Source of the DNA: PFJX01 sp964466195
GTDB lineage: Bacteria; Pseudomonadota; Gammaproteobacteria; Burkholderiales; Thiobacillaceae
DNA: 64,000 bases
NCBI GenBank assembly: GCA_964466195.1
Contig: CAYXMQ010000001.1
Coordinates: 124,001-188,000, forward strand
Direction of reading: 5' to 3'
The notes under the pieces are model-generated. The model did no database searches and was not told the DNA's origin. It worked only from the letters and a program-made list of their open reading frames with translations. Shown piece after piece: positions 54,319 through 62,901 of the stretch (position 1 is its first letter; each line of letters starts with the position of its first letter). The position numbers were made by a program, and so were the translations under genes.

Positions 54319-55065
54319 CTAACTGCCGAGCCGTTTCTTGTGCCGGTTCAGGCTGCTGGTGAGTTCGGAAATGATTTCACCGGCGGCGTGGATGATCTGA
54401 TTGGGCGTGAAGCCGCAATGCCGCAGCTCGCGGTAGAAAGCGCGCGCCAGCATTTTGGCGACCTTGTCCGGCTCGTGCGTCGAGAGAGCGATCATCGAGC
54501 AGGCGTCGGTAGTGCCTTCCAGCGTGAAAGCCATCTGCGCGAAACGGGAATCGAGCATGCGGTCGAGCCGGCCGACCTGGATGGCGCGGCCGACCAGCAA
54601 CGCCGCGAGTTCGGCATTGGCCTGGTCGGCGCTGGAAAAGCCGGCGCGATCGATCGGCAGGCTGATGTTGAGCACGCCGGCCGGGAGCCCGGCCAGCGGC
54701 ACCGGGCAGGCGAGAAAGCCGCCGGCTTCATCGGCATGCCGCGCGTGCTGCTTCCAGGACGAACGCGCGATGTTGCCGACACGCAGGCAGCTGCCGCTGG
54801 CCAGCACCTGGCCGGCGATGCCTTGTCCGGCGGCGGGCTCTTCCTTCCAGGCGGCGGCGGGCAGTTCGCCGTACAGCGCAGCGAGCTTGAGTCGCGGGCC
54901 TTTGTTGCCGGGCGCGATGTCGAGCAGCATCAGCGAGACGCGGCGCGCGGCCAGCAATTCCGCGACGATGCCGTTCAGGCGTTGCAGGCTGTCCTCGAAA
55001 TGGCCGCTGACTTCGAAACCGGCCAGTTCACACAGCTTCTTCTGGTGTAGTTCGAGCCTGGACAT
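54319..55065 (-). CDS. GAF-domain protein
   Basis: This 248-residue soluble protein starts MSRLELHQKKLCELAGFEVS. Residues ~25-170 form a GAF-like sensor domain (RRVSLMLLDIAPGNKG, AAGQGIAGQVLASGSCLRVG, FLACPVPLAGLPAGVLNISL). The C-terminal ~80 residues carry no known output domain. It lies between argJ and purB and close to a gene encoding a HDOD-GAF protein; ligand and target unknown. Confidence 0.7.
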   Translation of the reverse strand: MSRLELHQKKLCELAGFEVSGHFEDSLQRLNGIVAELLAARRVSLMLLDIAPGNKGPRLKLAALYGELPAAAWKEEPAAGQGIAGQVLASGSCLRVGNIARSSWKQHARHADEAGGFLACPVPLAGLPAGVLNISLPIDRAGFSSADQANAELAALLVGRAIQVGRLDRMLDSRFAQMAFTLEGTTDACSMIALSTHEPDKVAKMLARAFYRELRHCGFTPNQIIHAAGEIISELTSSLNRHKKRLGS

Positions 55066-55150
55066 CGCACCTCCCTGTGCTAGCAGCCTGTCGGACTTTC
55101 CACGTGAGACGCGTTGAGCGCAGAAGCGGACGGATGCAAGGCGCAGCGCA

Positions 55151-56530
55151 TCAACCTTCCGATATTCGCTTCGCCAGTTCGGCCGCCTGGCCGGTATAGC
55201 TGGCCGGAGTCATGTCCAGCAGGCGTTGTTTGGCGGCATCCGGAATGGCCAGATCGAGTATGAACGCAGCCAGCGTTTCGCGTGTGATGCCGGCCTGGCC
55301 GCGGGTCAGCTTCTTCAATTGTTCGTAAGGTTTTTCCAGGCCGTAGCGGCGCATCACGGTCTGGATCGGCTCGGCCAGCACTTCCCAGTTGTTGTCCAGG
55401 TCTTCCGCCAGCCGCGCCGGATTGGCTTCCAGTTTACCCAGGCCGCGCAGCAGACTTTCGTAGCCGAGCAGCGTATAGCCCAGCGCCGTTCCCATATTGC
55501 GCAGTACGGTGGAATCGGTCAGATCGCGCTGCCAGCGCGAGATCGGCAGCTTTTCAGAGAGATGGCGCAAGAGCGCATTGGCGAGGCCGAGATTGCCTTC
55601 CGAGTTCTCGAAATCGATCGGGTTGACCTTGTGCGGCATCGTCGAGGAGCCGACTTCGCCCTCCTTCACCCTTTGCTTGAAGTAGCCCAGCGAGATGTAG
55701 CCCCAGACATCGCGGTCCAGGTCGATCAGGACGGTATTCAGGCGGGCATAGGCGTCGTACAGCTCGGCCATGTAGTCGTGCGGCTCGATCTGGATGGTGT
55801 AGGGGTTGAAGCCAAGCCCTAAGCCGGTGACGAAGCGCTCGGCGAACGCAGCCCAGTCGAAGTCCGGATAGGCCGACAGATGCGCGTTGTAATTGCCGAC
55901 CGCGCCGTTGATCTTGCCCAGCACTTCGACCTGGGCGATGCGCCGGGTGGCGCGGCGCACGCGGTACAGCACGTTGGCCATTTCCTTGCCCAGCGTGGTG
56001 GGCGAGGCCGGCTGGCCGTGCGTGCGCGCCAGCATGGGCAGGTCGGCGAGGGCGCCGGCGAGGTCTTCCAGCCGGGTTTCCAGCAGCAGGATGGCCGGCA
56101 GCATGACGTCGCGGCGGGCGGCCTCCAGCATCAACGCATGCGACAGGTTGTTGATGTCTTCCGACGTGCAGGCGAAATGGATGAACTCGCTGACCCGCAT
56201 CACCTCCGGGTTGCCGGCCAGCTTGTCCTTGAGAAAGTATTCGACCGCCTTGACGTCGTGGTTGGTGGTCTTTTCGTGCGTCTTCACCGCCTCCGCATCG
56301 GCCAGCGAGAAGCCGCTGACCAGGGCGTCCAGTTCGCTCAACGTGGCGGCGCTGAACGGCGGCACTTCGGCGAAGGCCGCTTCGGCGGCGAGGGCCTTGA
56401 GCCATTCCACTTCAACCTGGACGCGGTAACGGATCAGGCCGAATTCGCTGAAATAAAACGCCAGTTTCGCGGCGCTGCGGCGGTAGCGGCCGTCCAGCGG
56501 GCTCAAAGCGGTAAGGGTGTTCAGGTCCAT
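55151..56530 (-). CDS. purB: Adenylosuccinate lyase
   Basis: PurB acts twice in purine synthesis, releasing fumarate from SAICAR and from adenylosuccinate. From the ATG at 56530 (MDLNTLTALSPLDGRYRRSA) it has 459 residues. It contains TSEDINNLSHALMLEAA, the catalytic His region LARTHGQPASPTTLGKEMAN and the signature VGSSTMPHKVNPIDFENSEG. A longer frame upstream overlaps the HDOD gene and is not supported. Confidence 0.97.
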   Translation of the reverse strand: MDLNTLTALSPLDGRYRRSAAKLAFYFSEFGLIRYRVQVEVEWLKALAAEAAFAEVPPFSAATLSELDALVSGFSLADAEAVKTHEKTTNHDVKAVEYFLKDKLAGNPEVMRVSEFIHFACTSEDINNLSHALMLEAARRDVMLPAILLLETRLEDLAGALADLPMLARTHGQPASPTTLGKEMANVLYRVRRATRRIAQVEVLGKINGAVGNYNAHLSAYPDFDWAAFAERFVTGLGLGFNPYTIQIEPHDYMAELYDAYARLNTVLIDLDRDVWGYISLGYFKQRVKEGEVGSSTMPHKVNPIDFENSEGNLGLANALLRHLSEKLPISRWQRDLTDSTVLRNMGTALGYTLLGYESLLRGLGKLEANPARLAEDLDNNWEVLAEPIQTVMRRYGLEKPYEQLKKLTRGQAGITRETLAAFILDLAIPDAAKQRLLDMTPASYTGQAAELAKRISEG

Positions 56531-56547
56531 GTCGTTCTCGTTTCCAT

Positions 56548-58062
56548 TCAAAGTTTCAACTGCAGCGCCAACGCCGCCTGGTTGCGCAAGGCCTTGAGCA
56601 GGCCGAGCAACTGCGACGGTATCTGCAGCGGCTGGTCGATCTTGTCTGCGTAGATCAGGCCGAGCGGTTTGTTGTTGATCATGATCGGCAACAGCAAAAA
56701 GGCATGCGCATTGGCCGCGCGCACATGCCAATCCGGAATCCGGCTGCGAATGTTAGCCGCGGTGGCGTCGGAAATCAGGATGTCTTGCCCTTTCGACGTG
56801 GCGGCATGGAATACGTCCGGCGCGAAAGTCAGCGGGATGCGGAAGCTGGCGCGCATTTTCGCGGCGTTCCGCCCCAGGCCGACGCGGGCGAGCAGGCTCT
56901 GGCTGGAGCGGTCCAGCACGCAGATCATGACGTGGTCGAACAGTTCGCTGCGATAGAACAGTTCCGCCACCAGCTTGAAGATGTCGGCCAGGTGGTACTG
57001 CCCGAGCATCATCGCAGTCATGTCCTGCATGCCCAGCGCGAGCAGGCTGGTCGGATCGCTGCCGCCGTTTTCGTTGAGCGACTCCTGTGGCTCCGCATCC
57101 GCCTCGTCGGGCGCGCCGGCCTTTCCTTCCGCTTCCTGCAGCAGTTGCTTCATCAACACGCTCTTGCCGATATCGACGTTCAGGATGGCAGTTTCGCTGC
57201 GCAGGACCTGCGCGGCCTTGCGCGCATTTTCCAACAGGCTCTCGCGGCTGATCTGGGCCACTTCGCGGTAGCGCAGGTAGAGCGCGTCGATCGCGTGTTC
57301 CTGCTCCTCCGGCGTCTTGCCGGCCACGCTGCGGTGCAGTTCGCGCGCCATGTTGGCGACGACTTTCAGGCGTTCGCTGTCGCTGGCGCCCGGCTTCTTC
57401 TGCGGCGCGGCGACGATGGGCGTCATCGCGTGCAGGATGTTGGGCGGGAAATGCCAGTGGCGGGCGATGGCCACGCCCAGTTCGTCATAACTGGCGCCCA
57501 GCACCTGGCGGCTGGCGCTCTGCTCGTCCAGCATGTCCTGCTCGACCAGGCTGTCGATCTGCTCGGTCTGGGCGAAGAAATGGAAGCGCGCCAGCAGGCG
57601 GCCCAGATCGCGGAACAGCGCGCTGATGAAGGCTTCCTCGCTGTCGCGCACGCCGGCGCTGCCGGCCAGCAGACGGCCGAGCACGCCTCGATAGAAGCTG
57701 TCCACCGCCTCGCCGCGCAGCGCATCGACATTGGCGTGGTGCTGCAGATGTTCGAACAGCATCAACGACACGGCCGTGTTGCGCACCGCGTCGAAGCCGA
57801 GGATGACGACGGCGCGCGAGATGGTGCTGATCGGCTGGCTGCCGAAAGCGCCGTAATGCGCGGCGTTGACCAGACGGAGCAGCTTCTTGGTCAACGAAAC
57901 GTCGCGCAGGATGATCTCGGTCAGGCGGTTGGCGCGGCTGTTCTCATCGCCCACCGCATGGTTGATCTCGTTGATGGTTTGGGACAGGGCCGGGAAGTCG
58001 CCGCCCCGGTCCATTTCCGCCAGCAGGATTTCCAGGGGGGTCAGGCTGTGTTCTGTCGTCAT
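56548..58062 (-). CDS. HDOD-GAF signalling protein
   Basis: This 504-residue protein begins MTTEHSLTPLEILLAEMDRG. Residues ~20-220 match the HDOD domain, an inactive HD-type helical fold (ILRDVSLTKKLLRLVNAAHY, then ISRAVVILGFDAVRNTAVSL). The C-terminal ~170 residues form a GAF domain (FDHVMICVLDRSSQSLLARV ... FLLLPIMINNKPLGLIYADK). There is no obvious ribosome site. It is nine bases after recR and 17 before purB. HDOD proteins act in signalling and cell-cycle control; specific role unknown. Confidence 0.85.
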   Translation of the reverse strand: MTTEHSLTPLEILLAEMDRGGDFPALSQTINEINHAVGDENSRANRLTEIILRDVSLTKKLLRLVNAAHYGAFGSQPISTISRAVVILGFDAVRNTAVSLMLFEHLQHHANVDALRGEAVDSFYRGVLGRLLAGSAGVRDSEEAFISALFRDLGRLLARFHFFAQTEQIDSLVEQDMLDEQSASRQVLGASYDELGVAIARHWHFPPNILHAMTPIVAAPQKKPGASDSERLKVVANMARELHRSVAGKTPEEQEHAIDALYLRYREVAQISRESLLENARKAAQVLRSETAILNVDIGKSVLMKQLLQEAEGKAGAPDEADAEPQESLNENGGSDPTSLLALGMQDMTAMMLGQYHLADIFKLVAELFYRSELFDHVMICVLDRSSQSLLARVGLGRNAAKMRASFRIPLTFAPDVFHAATSKGQDILISDATAANIRSRIPDWHVRAANAHAFLLLPIMINNKPLGLIYADKIDQPLQIPSQLLGLLKALRNQAALALQLKL

Positions 58063-58070
58063 GATTATTT

Positions 58071-58667
58071 TTAAACCGTGCGCCGGTCGAGCAGCGCTTG
58101 CGCGATGGTCATGCCATCGACATGTTCCAGTTCGCCGCCCGCCGGCAGGCCGCGTGCGATGCGGGAGACCTTGAGGCCGCGCGCTTTCAGCAGTTCGCTG
58201 GCGTAATGCGCGGTGGCCTCGCCCTCGACCGTGAAATTGGTGGCCAGGATGACTTCCTCGGTGACGCCGTCGCGGGCGCGTTCGATCAAGCGCTCCAGCC
58301 CGATTTCCTTCGGCCCGATGCCGTCGAGCGGGCTCAAGCGGCCCATCAACACGAAATACAGCCCCTTGTAGGCCTGGGTTTCCTCCAGCCGATTCAAGTC
58401 CGCCGGCATTTCCACCACGCACAACTGGCGCGCATCGCGGCGCGGACTGGCGCAGATCTCGCACACCGGCTCCTCGCTGAAATTGTTGCAGCGCTGGCAG
58501 TGATGCAGCTTTTCCAGCGACGCCGTCAGGCAGGCCGACAAGCGCGCCGCGCCGTGGCGGTCGCGTTGCAGCAAGTGATACGCCATGCGCGCGGCCGATT
58601 TCGGGCCGACGCCGGGCAGCACGCGCAATGCGTCGATCAGGCTGGCAAGGGTTCCGGGGAGGGACAT
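58071..58667 (-). CDS. recR: Recombination mediator RecR
   Basis: RecR helps load RecA on gapped DNA with RecF or RecO. The 198-residue protein has the helix-hairpin-helix LRVLPGVGPKSAARMAYHLL, a zinc finger CQRCNNFSEEPVCEICAS and a TOPRIM domain with CVVEMPADLNRLEETQAYKG. Normally it follows ybaB closely; here it is separated by an inserted block. Confidence 0.96.
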   Translation of the reverse strand: MSLPGTLASLIDALRVLPGVGPKSAARMAYHLLQRDRHGAARLSACLTASLEKLHHCQRCNNFSEEPVCEICASPRRDARQLCVVEMPADLNRLEETQAYKGLYFVLMGRLSPLDGIGPKEIGLERLIERARDGVTEEVILATNFTVEGEATAHYASELLKARGLKVSRIARGLPAGGELEHVDGMTIAQALLDRRTV

Positions 58668-58707
58668 CTATGCGTTCGGCAAGTGTGGATTTCTTGTTAA
58701 ACCGCCC

Positions 58708-58738
58708 CGTCATTCCGGCGAAAGCCGGGATCCGGAAC
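58708..58738. repeat. REP-like palindromic element (copy B)
   Basis: CGTCATTCCGGC-GAAA-GCCGGGATCCGG forms a stem of about nine base pairs in the gap between recR and the DUF2442 gene. It resembles the element at 382-407 and at 60456-60490. Confidence 0.5.
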
Positions 58739-58776
58739 GGTCAATGACGTGAAGCACTGATTCTGCCAAGGTTGTG

Positions 58777-59031
58777 TTAAGCGTTTTGGATTTCGGCTTC
58801 TTTTATGACATGCCAGCGTGCTTCAATCGTGTCGGCTGATAAATCAGCGCCACAGTCCCACTCGACGAAATAACCCCCATTGAAAATCTTCTCGAATTCA
58901 CTCGGATCGCGCAGCCTTTCAAAGGCTTCATATTGAAAGTAGGGACTCACATCAAAACGACCCATTCGGCCGTCGTCCGCAATGATATTCAAAGCAAAAT
59001 CGGGTTGTATCTGGATTTCGGCAATTCTCAT
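58777..59031 (-). CDS. DUF2442 family protein
   Basis: This 84-residue protein matches DUF2442: MRIAEIQIQPDFALNIIADD, then GRFDVSPYFQYEAFERLRD and the aromatic GGYFVEWDCGADLSADTIEA. It overlaps the upstream DUF4160 gene by four bases (ATGA). DUF4160-DUF2442 pairs are widespread and often discussed as possible toxin-antitoxin modules, but function is not established. Confidence 0.85.
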   Translation of the reverse strand: MRIAEIQIQPDFALNIIADDGRMGRFDVSPYFQYEAFERLRDPSEFEKIFNGGYFVEWDCGADLSADTIEARWHVIKEAEIQNA

Positions 59032-59300
59032 TGGTCCAGTCCTTTAATTGGAAATGGCTTCCTGCCATTTACAGCCAGGTTCCAGTCGGCAAGCAAATCA
59101 TCTTGATGAATCTCGATCCATGCGACGACAAGCTTGTGCTTTTTGGGCGGCAATTCACCAGCTAATAGCATCCCATCAAGAATTGAGTACACCGCAACGG
59201 CGCCTTGGTAATCGGCATGAATATGCGGCACATGATGTTTCTCCGTATCGCGGAAAAACATCCGAATGATAATTCCATAAAACATGGATATTGTTGGCAT
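59028..59300 (-). CDS. DUF4160 family protein
   Basis: This 90-residue protein has the DUF4160 pattern: MPTISMFYGIIIRMFFRDTE followed by HHVPHIHADYQG, with the histidine-rich core, and LPPKKHKLVVAWIEIHQDD. It is translationally coupled to DUF2442. The region is AT-richer than the surrounding dnaX operon genes, suggesting acquisition. Confidence 0.87.
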   Translation of the reverse strand: MPTISMFYGIIIRMFFRDTEKHHVPHIHADYQGAVAVYSILDGMLLAGELPPKKHKLVVAWIEIHQDDLLADWNLAVNGRKPFPIKGLDQ

Positions 59301-59407
59301 CCTGTTTTGGCCTTATATCTGTGGTTGTTGATAAAACCGTGGTGCGTCCGCTGTTATCTCATTGCAACACATGGCGATTTCAAACTATGTGAGCCTGGAC
59401 CCTTTAG

Positions 59408-60025
59408 TCAGTAGATTTCTGCATTGTGATACTCAATGAATTGCGATCCAATATAATGGCCCTGAACTGAATGGATAATCTCGCGGCTAAGTTTCAATGC
59501 GCCAAAATCAAGGTGAACGTGATGGTTTGGACAAAGCACAATGATGTTTTCCGCTATGTCCGGGCCATTGTGAGGGCGACCAAGCGGCTTGATATGGTGG
59601 GCCTCTGAATATGTGCGGCCGTCGGCTAAAGTCACCGTACTGCCACACAACTGGCATAGGTTCTTGTGAAGAAGTTTGATCTTTCTCGCCAGTTCCGTAT
59701 CTCGGAGGATTCGATAAATCTCAGTATGGACTCTGTCCGGAGATTCAGACTCCGCAATATCACTGGCGAGAGGTGTTGAAGCGAGTCGTGACCGGAGACC
59801 CCACACGCCTGAACCAATACCTTTAACGGAATAGAGTAGATCTTCTCCCCGAAAACGAGTTGAATCTGACGAGTGATTTTCAATCGTTCCCTGAACAGTC
59901 ATCTCGATACTTTTAGGATGAGGACCGGGGCGGATACGTTTTACTTCGGCCAACAAGTCGCTACGGTGCGCGATGCCGCCCAAGTTGTCCAACGCGGTGC
60001 AGATGTCGTCGATCCAGCGTGCCAT
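59408..60025 (-). CDS. HNH endonuclease-like protein
   Basis: The protein has 205 residues from the ATG at 60025, which follows AGGG by six bases. The N-terminal ~85 residues look like a winged-helix domain (LDNLGGIAHRSDLLAEVKRI ... GSGVWGLR). The C-terminal part is an HNH nuclease fold: CQLCG, YSEAHHIKPLGRPHNGPDIA and NIIVLCPNHHVHLDFGAL, with the paired Cys residues, His-His and Asn-His-His expected for metal-dependent cutting. A much longer frame exists upstream but runs through ybaB and dnaX in the wrong frame. Possible defence or restriction role is inference. Confidence 0.82.
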   Translation of the reverse strand: MARWIDDICTALDNLGGIAHRSDLLAEVKRIRPGPHPKSIEMTVQGTIENHSSDSTRFRGEDLLYSVKGIGSGVWGLRSRLASTPLASDIAESESPDRVHTEIYRILRDTELARKIKLLHKNLCQLCGSTVTLADGRTYSEAHHIKPLGRPHNGPDIAENIIVLCPNHHVHLDFGALKLSREIIHSVQGHYIGSQFIEYHNAEIY

Positions 60026-60090
60026 AGCGAGCCCTAAGAAATAGTTACACATCAAAAATGCCATGTAACCCGGTACCCCCGCCCCACGCA

Positions 60091-60417
60091 TCAGAACGGC
60101 AGCTTGAAACCCGGCGGCAATGGCAGGCCGGCGGTGGCGGCGGACATTTTTTCCTGGCTGTAGGCTTCGACCTTGCGCACGGCGTCGTTGACGGCGGCGG
60201 CGATCAGGTCTTCCAGCATGTCCTTGTCGTCGGCCAACAGCGACGGGTCGATGCTGACGCGTTTGACGTCGTGTTTGCCGGTCATGACGACCTTGACCAA
60301 GCCGGCGCCGGATTCGCCTTCGACCTCCATATCCGCCAGTTTGGCTTGCAGTTTCTGCATGTTTTCCTGCATCTGCTGGGCTTGTTTCATCAGGTTGCCG
60401 ATACCGCCTTTGATCAT
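60091..60417 (-). CDS. ybaB: YbaB/EbfC nucleoid-associated protein
   Basis: This 108-residue DNA-binding protein of the YbaB family begins MIKGGIGNLMKQAQQMQENM and has DVKRVSIDPSLLADDKDMLE, continuing DLIAAAVNDAVRK. It is the usual partner of dnaX and recR. Ends at LPPGFKLPF. Between it and recR lies the inserted HNH/DUF4160/DUF2442 block. Confidence 0.96.
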   Translation of the reverse strand: MIKGGIGNLMKQAQQMQENMQKLQAKLADMEVEGESGAGLVKVVMTGKHDVKRVSIDPSLLADDKDMLEDLIAAAVNDAVRKVEAYSQEKMSAATAGLPLPPGFKLPF

Positions 60418-60455
60418 TTTTATGCCTTTCGATGGATGAGGTGAGGGGGAGAACG

Positions 60456-60490
60456 CTGGATTCGGGCCTGCGCCGGAACGAACGGGGATT
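60456..60490. repeat. REP-like palindromic element (copy C)
   Basis: CTGGATTCGGGCCTGCGCCG and the GAACGAACGGGG that follows lie between dnaX and ybaB. It is a diverged relative of the intergenic element at 382-407, whose reverse form reads GGATTCCCGC...GCGGGAATGACG. Confidence 0.35.
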
Positions 60491-60503
60491 CGACGCTATC
60501 GCT

Positions 60504-62171
60504 TCAGCCTGCTGCGGCGATGCGCGGCCGGATGTTGCTGACGCTGGCGTCGCATTCGCGCACCAGGGTTTGCACGTTGGCATCGTTATGGATGGCGGTT
60601 TCGGCGTCGCCCTGGCGTACGGCTTGCTCGCGCGCGCGTTCGGCGGCCGGGGATTGCCGAGTATCGGCAACCAGGTCGATTTCGATCCTGACCAGGCGGC
60701 CGAGCTTTTCCGCCAGCGCGGCGCGCAGTTTGTCGCCGACACTGGCCAGCAACGCTTTCTGGCTGTCCGGCAGGGCCAGGCGCAGCAGCGTGCCGCTGCG
60801 TTCGATTTGCTCGCATTGCATGGCGAGTTGGCGCGTCAGGCCGGGCAGGCTTTCGGCGAGCGGACGCCAATCGCTTGCAGTTGCCGGCAAGGCGGCCGAC
60901 GTCGTGACGGCCGGCTCGCTTGGCGCCGGCGGCAGCGGTTCGTTGGCGGCCTGTACGCGCGGCGCAAGCGGCGCGAGGCAGGCTGATCCGGTTGCAGTCG
61001 ACGCGGCGGCGGTTCGGGCGGGTGCGGCAGCTGTGGTTTGCGGGGGGGCGAGCGGAGCCGGTGCGCGGGCGGCGGGCAGGTCGCCCGGCGCGAACGCCAG
61101 CATGCGCAGCAGGGTCATGCTGAAGCCGGCGTATTCGTCGGGCGCCCATTCCAGGTCGCGGCGGCCCAGCGTGGCGATCTGGTAATGCAGTTGCACGCTT
61201 TCCGGGTCGAGTCGGCGCGCCAGTTCGAACAGGCGGTCGCGCTCGGGCAGATCATCGGCGACGGCTTCCGGCACGCTTTGAGCCAGCGCAATTTGGTGCA
61301 GCAGGCCGGCCAGATCCTGCAGGGCGGCGTCGAACGAGAAGCCGCGCGCGGCCAGTTCGGCGGCTTCGGCGATCAGGCGCGGGCCGTCGAGTGCGGCCAG
61401 CGCTTCCAGCATCGGCAGCAGGTAGGCCTGGTCGATGACGCCGAGCATGGCGCGGGTTTCAGCTTCCTTCACTTCGCCGCTGCAATAGGCGATGGCCTGG
61501 TCGGTCAGCGACAGCGCGTCGCGCATGCTGCCGGCGGCGGCGCGGGCGAGCAGGCTGAGGGCGCCGGATTCGAACGGGATGTTTTCGGCTTCCAGCACGC
61601 TCTTCAAATGGCCGGAGATATGGCCCGGCGGCATCTGCTTGAGATTGAACTGCAGGCAGCGCGACAGCACCGTGACCGGCACTTTCTGCGGGTCGGTGGT
61701 GGCGAGGATGAAAATGACGTGGCTGGGCGGCTCTTCCAGCGTTTTCAACATCGCGTTGAAGGCGCTTTTCGACAGCATGTGCACTTCGTCGATGATGTAC
61801 ACCTTGTAGCGCCCGGCGGTGGGAGCGTACTGCGCGTTCTCGATGACGTCGCGCATGTTGTCGATGCCGGTATTAGAGGCGGCGTCGATTTCGATCAGAT
61901 CGATGAAGCGGCCGCCGTCGATCTCGCTGCAGGCCGGGCAGACGCCGCAGGGCTCGGCGCTGGCCTGGTCTTGCGCGGTGCAGTTCAGGCATTTGGCCAG
62001 GATGCGCGCCAGCGTGGTCTTGCCGACGCCGCGCGTGCCGGTGAACAGGTAGGCGTGATGCAGGCGGCCCTGCGCCAACGCATTCGACAGCGCGCGCACG
62101 ACATGTTCCTGGCCGACCAGTTGCGAGAAATTGCGCGGTCGCCATTTGCGGGCGAGAACCTGATGGCTCAT
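60504..62171 (-). CDS. dnaX: DNA polymerase III subunit tau/gamma
   Basis: DnaX is the clamp-loader ATPase. The 555-residue protein starts MSHQVLARKWRPRNFSQLVG and has GTRGVGKTTLARILAKCLNC (Walker A and the start of the zinc module), CGVCPACSEIDGGRFIDLIE, and VYIIDEVHMLSKSAFNAMLK. A Pro/Ala-rich stretch lies near 380-430, followed by the tau-specific C-terminus. No poly-A slippery site of the E. coli type was noticed, so a separate gamma form is not predicted. Confidence 0.95.
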   Translation of the reverse strand: MSHQVLARKWRPRNFSQLVGQEHVVRALSNALAQGRLHHAYLFTGTRGVGKTTLARILAKCLNCTAQDQASAEPCGVCPACSEIDGGRFIDLIEIDAASNTGIDNMRDVIENAQYAPTAGRYKVYIIDEVHMLSKSAFNAMLKTLEEPPSHVIFILATTDPQKVPVTVLSRCLQFNLKQMPPGHISGHLKSVLEAENIPFESGALSLLARAAAGSMRDALSLTDQAIAYCSGEVKEAETRAMLGVIDQAYLLPMLEALAALDGPRLIAEAAELAARGFSFDAALQDLAGLLHQIALAQSVPEAVADDLPERDRLFELARRLDPESVQLHYQIATLGRRDLEWAPDEYAGFSMTLLRMLAFAPGDLPAARAPAPLAPPQTTAAAPARTAAASTATGSACLAPLAPRVQAANEPLPPAPSEPAVTTSAALPATASDWRPLAESLPGLTRQLAMQCEQIERSGTLLRLALPDSQKALLASVGDKLRAALAEKLGRLVRIEIDLVADTRQSPAAERAREQAVRQGDAETAIHNDANVQTLVRECDASVSNIRPRIAAAG

Positions 62172-62179
62172 GCGGGCGG

Positions 62180-62734
62180 TCAGTAGTTGTAGCCGAGACG
62201 GATCAGATGCAGATTGATGCCGTTGTTCGGTTCCGCCAGATCGGCGTTGGACAGGTGTTGCAGGCGGTAGCCGAGTTCATAGCGATCCTTGTCGCCGAAA
62301 TTCATGCCGAAACCGATGTGCTCGCCAAACTGGGCGCTGATGCCGAAGCCGCGGTCGGCATTGATGCGGGTGTTCGACAGCAAATGCACGCCGATGCCGC
62401 CTTCGAGGTAGAACTTGCTGACCCCGGAGCGCAGCCGGATGACGGGCGTGAGGCCGATATCCCAGATGTTCTCCTTGCCGACGCCTTCGCCTTGCAGGGC
62501 GCCCAGGCCGGCCTCCCAGAAGCCGCTGGCGATCCAGCCCTGGCCGATGCCCCAGCGTTTGTTCCAGTCCCAGCGCGCGCTGATGCGGGCGGCTTCGGTG
62601 CTGTCGCTGCCGTGGCCGAGTTCGATGCCGGCGCCGCTGACTGCGTAAGAGGGGGCGCTTGCCGCCAGGCTGATCGCCAAGGCCAGAGCCAAGCGACGCG
62701 GAGTCATGCGTGCGAATAGTGCAGCTTGTTTCAT
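62180..62734 (-). CDS. PagL-like lipid A 3-O-deacylase (acyloxyacyl hydrolase)
   Basis: This 184-residue outer-membrane beta-barrel precursor has a signal peptide region (LALALAISLAASAPSYA). Alternating strands follow, and the active-site segment RLQHLSNADLAEPNNGINLH carries the catalytic His-x-Ser and a downstream Glu expected in PagL. It ends in an aromatic RLGYNY, typical for barrels. It would remove an acyl chain from lipid A. It lies just downstream of the SRP RNA, nine bases before dnaX. Confidence 0.85.
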   Translation of the reverse strand: MKQAALFARMTPRRLALALAISLAASAPSYAVSGAGIELGHGSDSTEAARISARWDWNKRWGIGQGWIASGFWEAGLGALQGEGVGKENIWDIGLTPVIRLRSGVSKFYLEGGIGVHLLSNTRINADRGFGISAQFGEHIGFGMNFGDKDRYELGYRLQHLSNADLAEPNNGINLHLIRLGYNY

Positions 62735-62769
62735 GCTGAACTCCTCGGGGGTTTGGGAATTCGGGGGAG

Positions 62770-62867
62770 GTGGCGAGCCTGACCCCCGGCACTGGTATCG
62801 ACCGCTGTGGCTGCTTCCTTCCGGACCTGACCAGGTTCACGGTGTAGCCATGCGGGGAGGCCCGCCG
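62770..62867 (-). ncRNA. ffs: Signal recognition particle RNA (4.5S RNA)
   Basis: The - strand reads GGCGGGCCTCCCCGCATGGC then CCAGGTCAGGTCCGGAAGGA and AGCAGCC, the conserved apical loop bound by Ffh. The two ends pair (GGCGGGCCT with AGGCTCGCC, one G-U), giving a hairpin of about 98 bases. A TAGAAT -10-like box lies at 62875-62880 with no good -35. It targets membrane proteins with Ffh. Confidence 0.93.
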
Positions 62868-62901
62868 CTGCGGATTCTAGCCTATCGCGCTTTTTGCCGC
62901 C

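Noticed and set aside
52977..54362. Long + strand frame opposite argJ
   Set aside because: Antisense shadow with Gly/Asp/His-rich composition and no motifs; argJ signature is clear on the - strand.
55096..55112. CACGTG near 55100 upstream of purB's neighbour as parS
   Set aside because: Reads TTTCCACGTGAGAC, with two mismatches in the arms; too weak beside four good sites.
58063..58713. N-terminal extension of the HDOD-GAF gene through recR
   Set aside because: Out-of-frame reading of recR; the HDOD domain starts after the ATG at 58062.
60026..60742. N-terminal extension of the HNH gene through ybaB and into dnaX
   Set aside because: The extension is Arg-rich out-of-frame sequence over two well-recognised genes; the ATG at 60025 has a ribosome site and starts a sensible domain.
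60504..62171. Programmed frameshift in dnaX
   Set aside because: No A-rich slippery heptamer followed by a stem was noticed in the gene.
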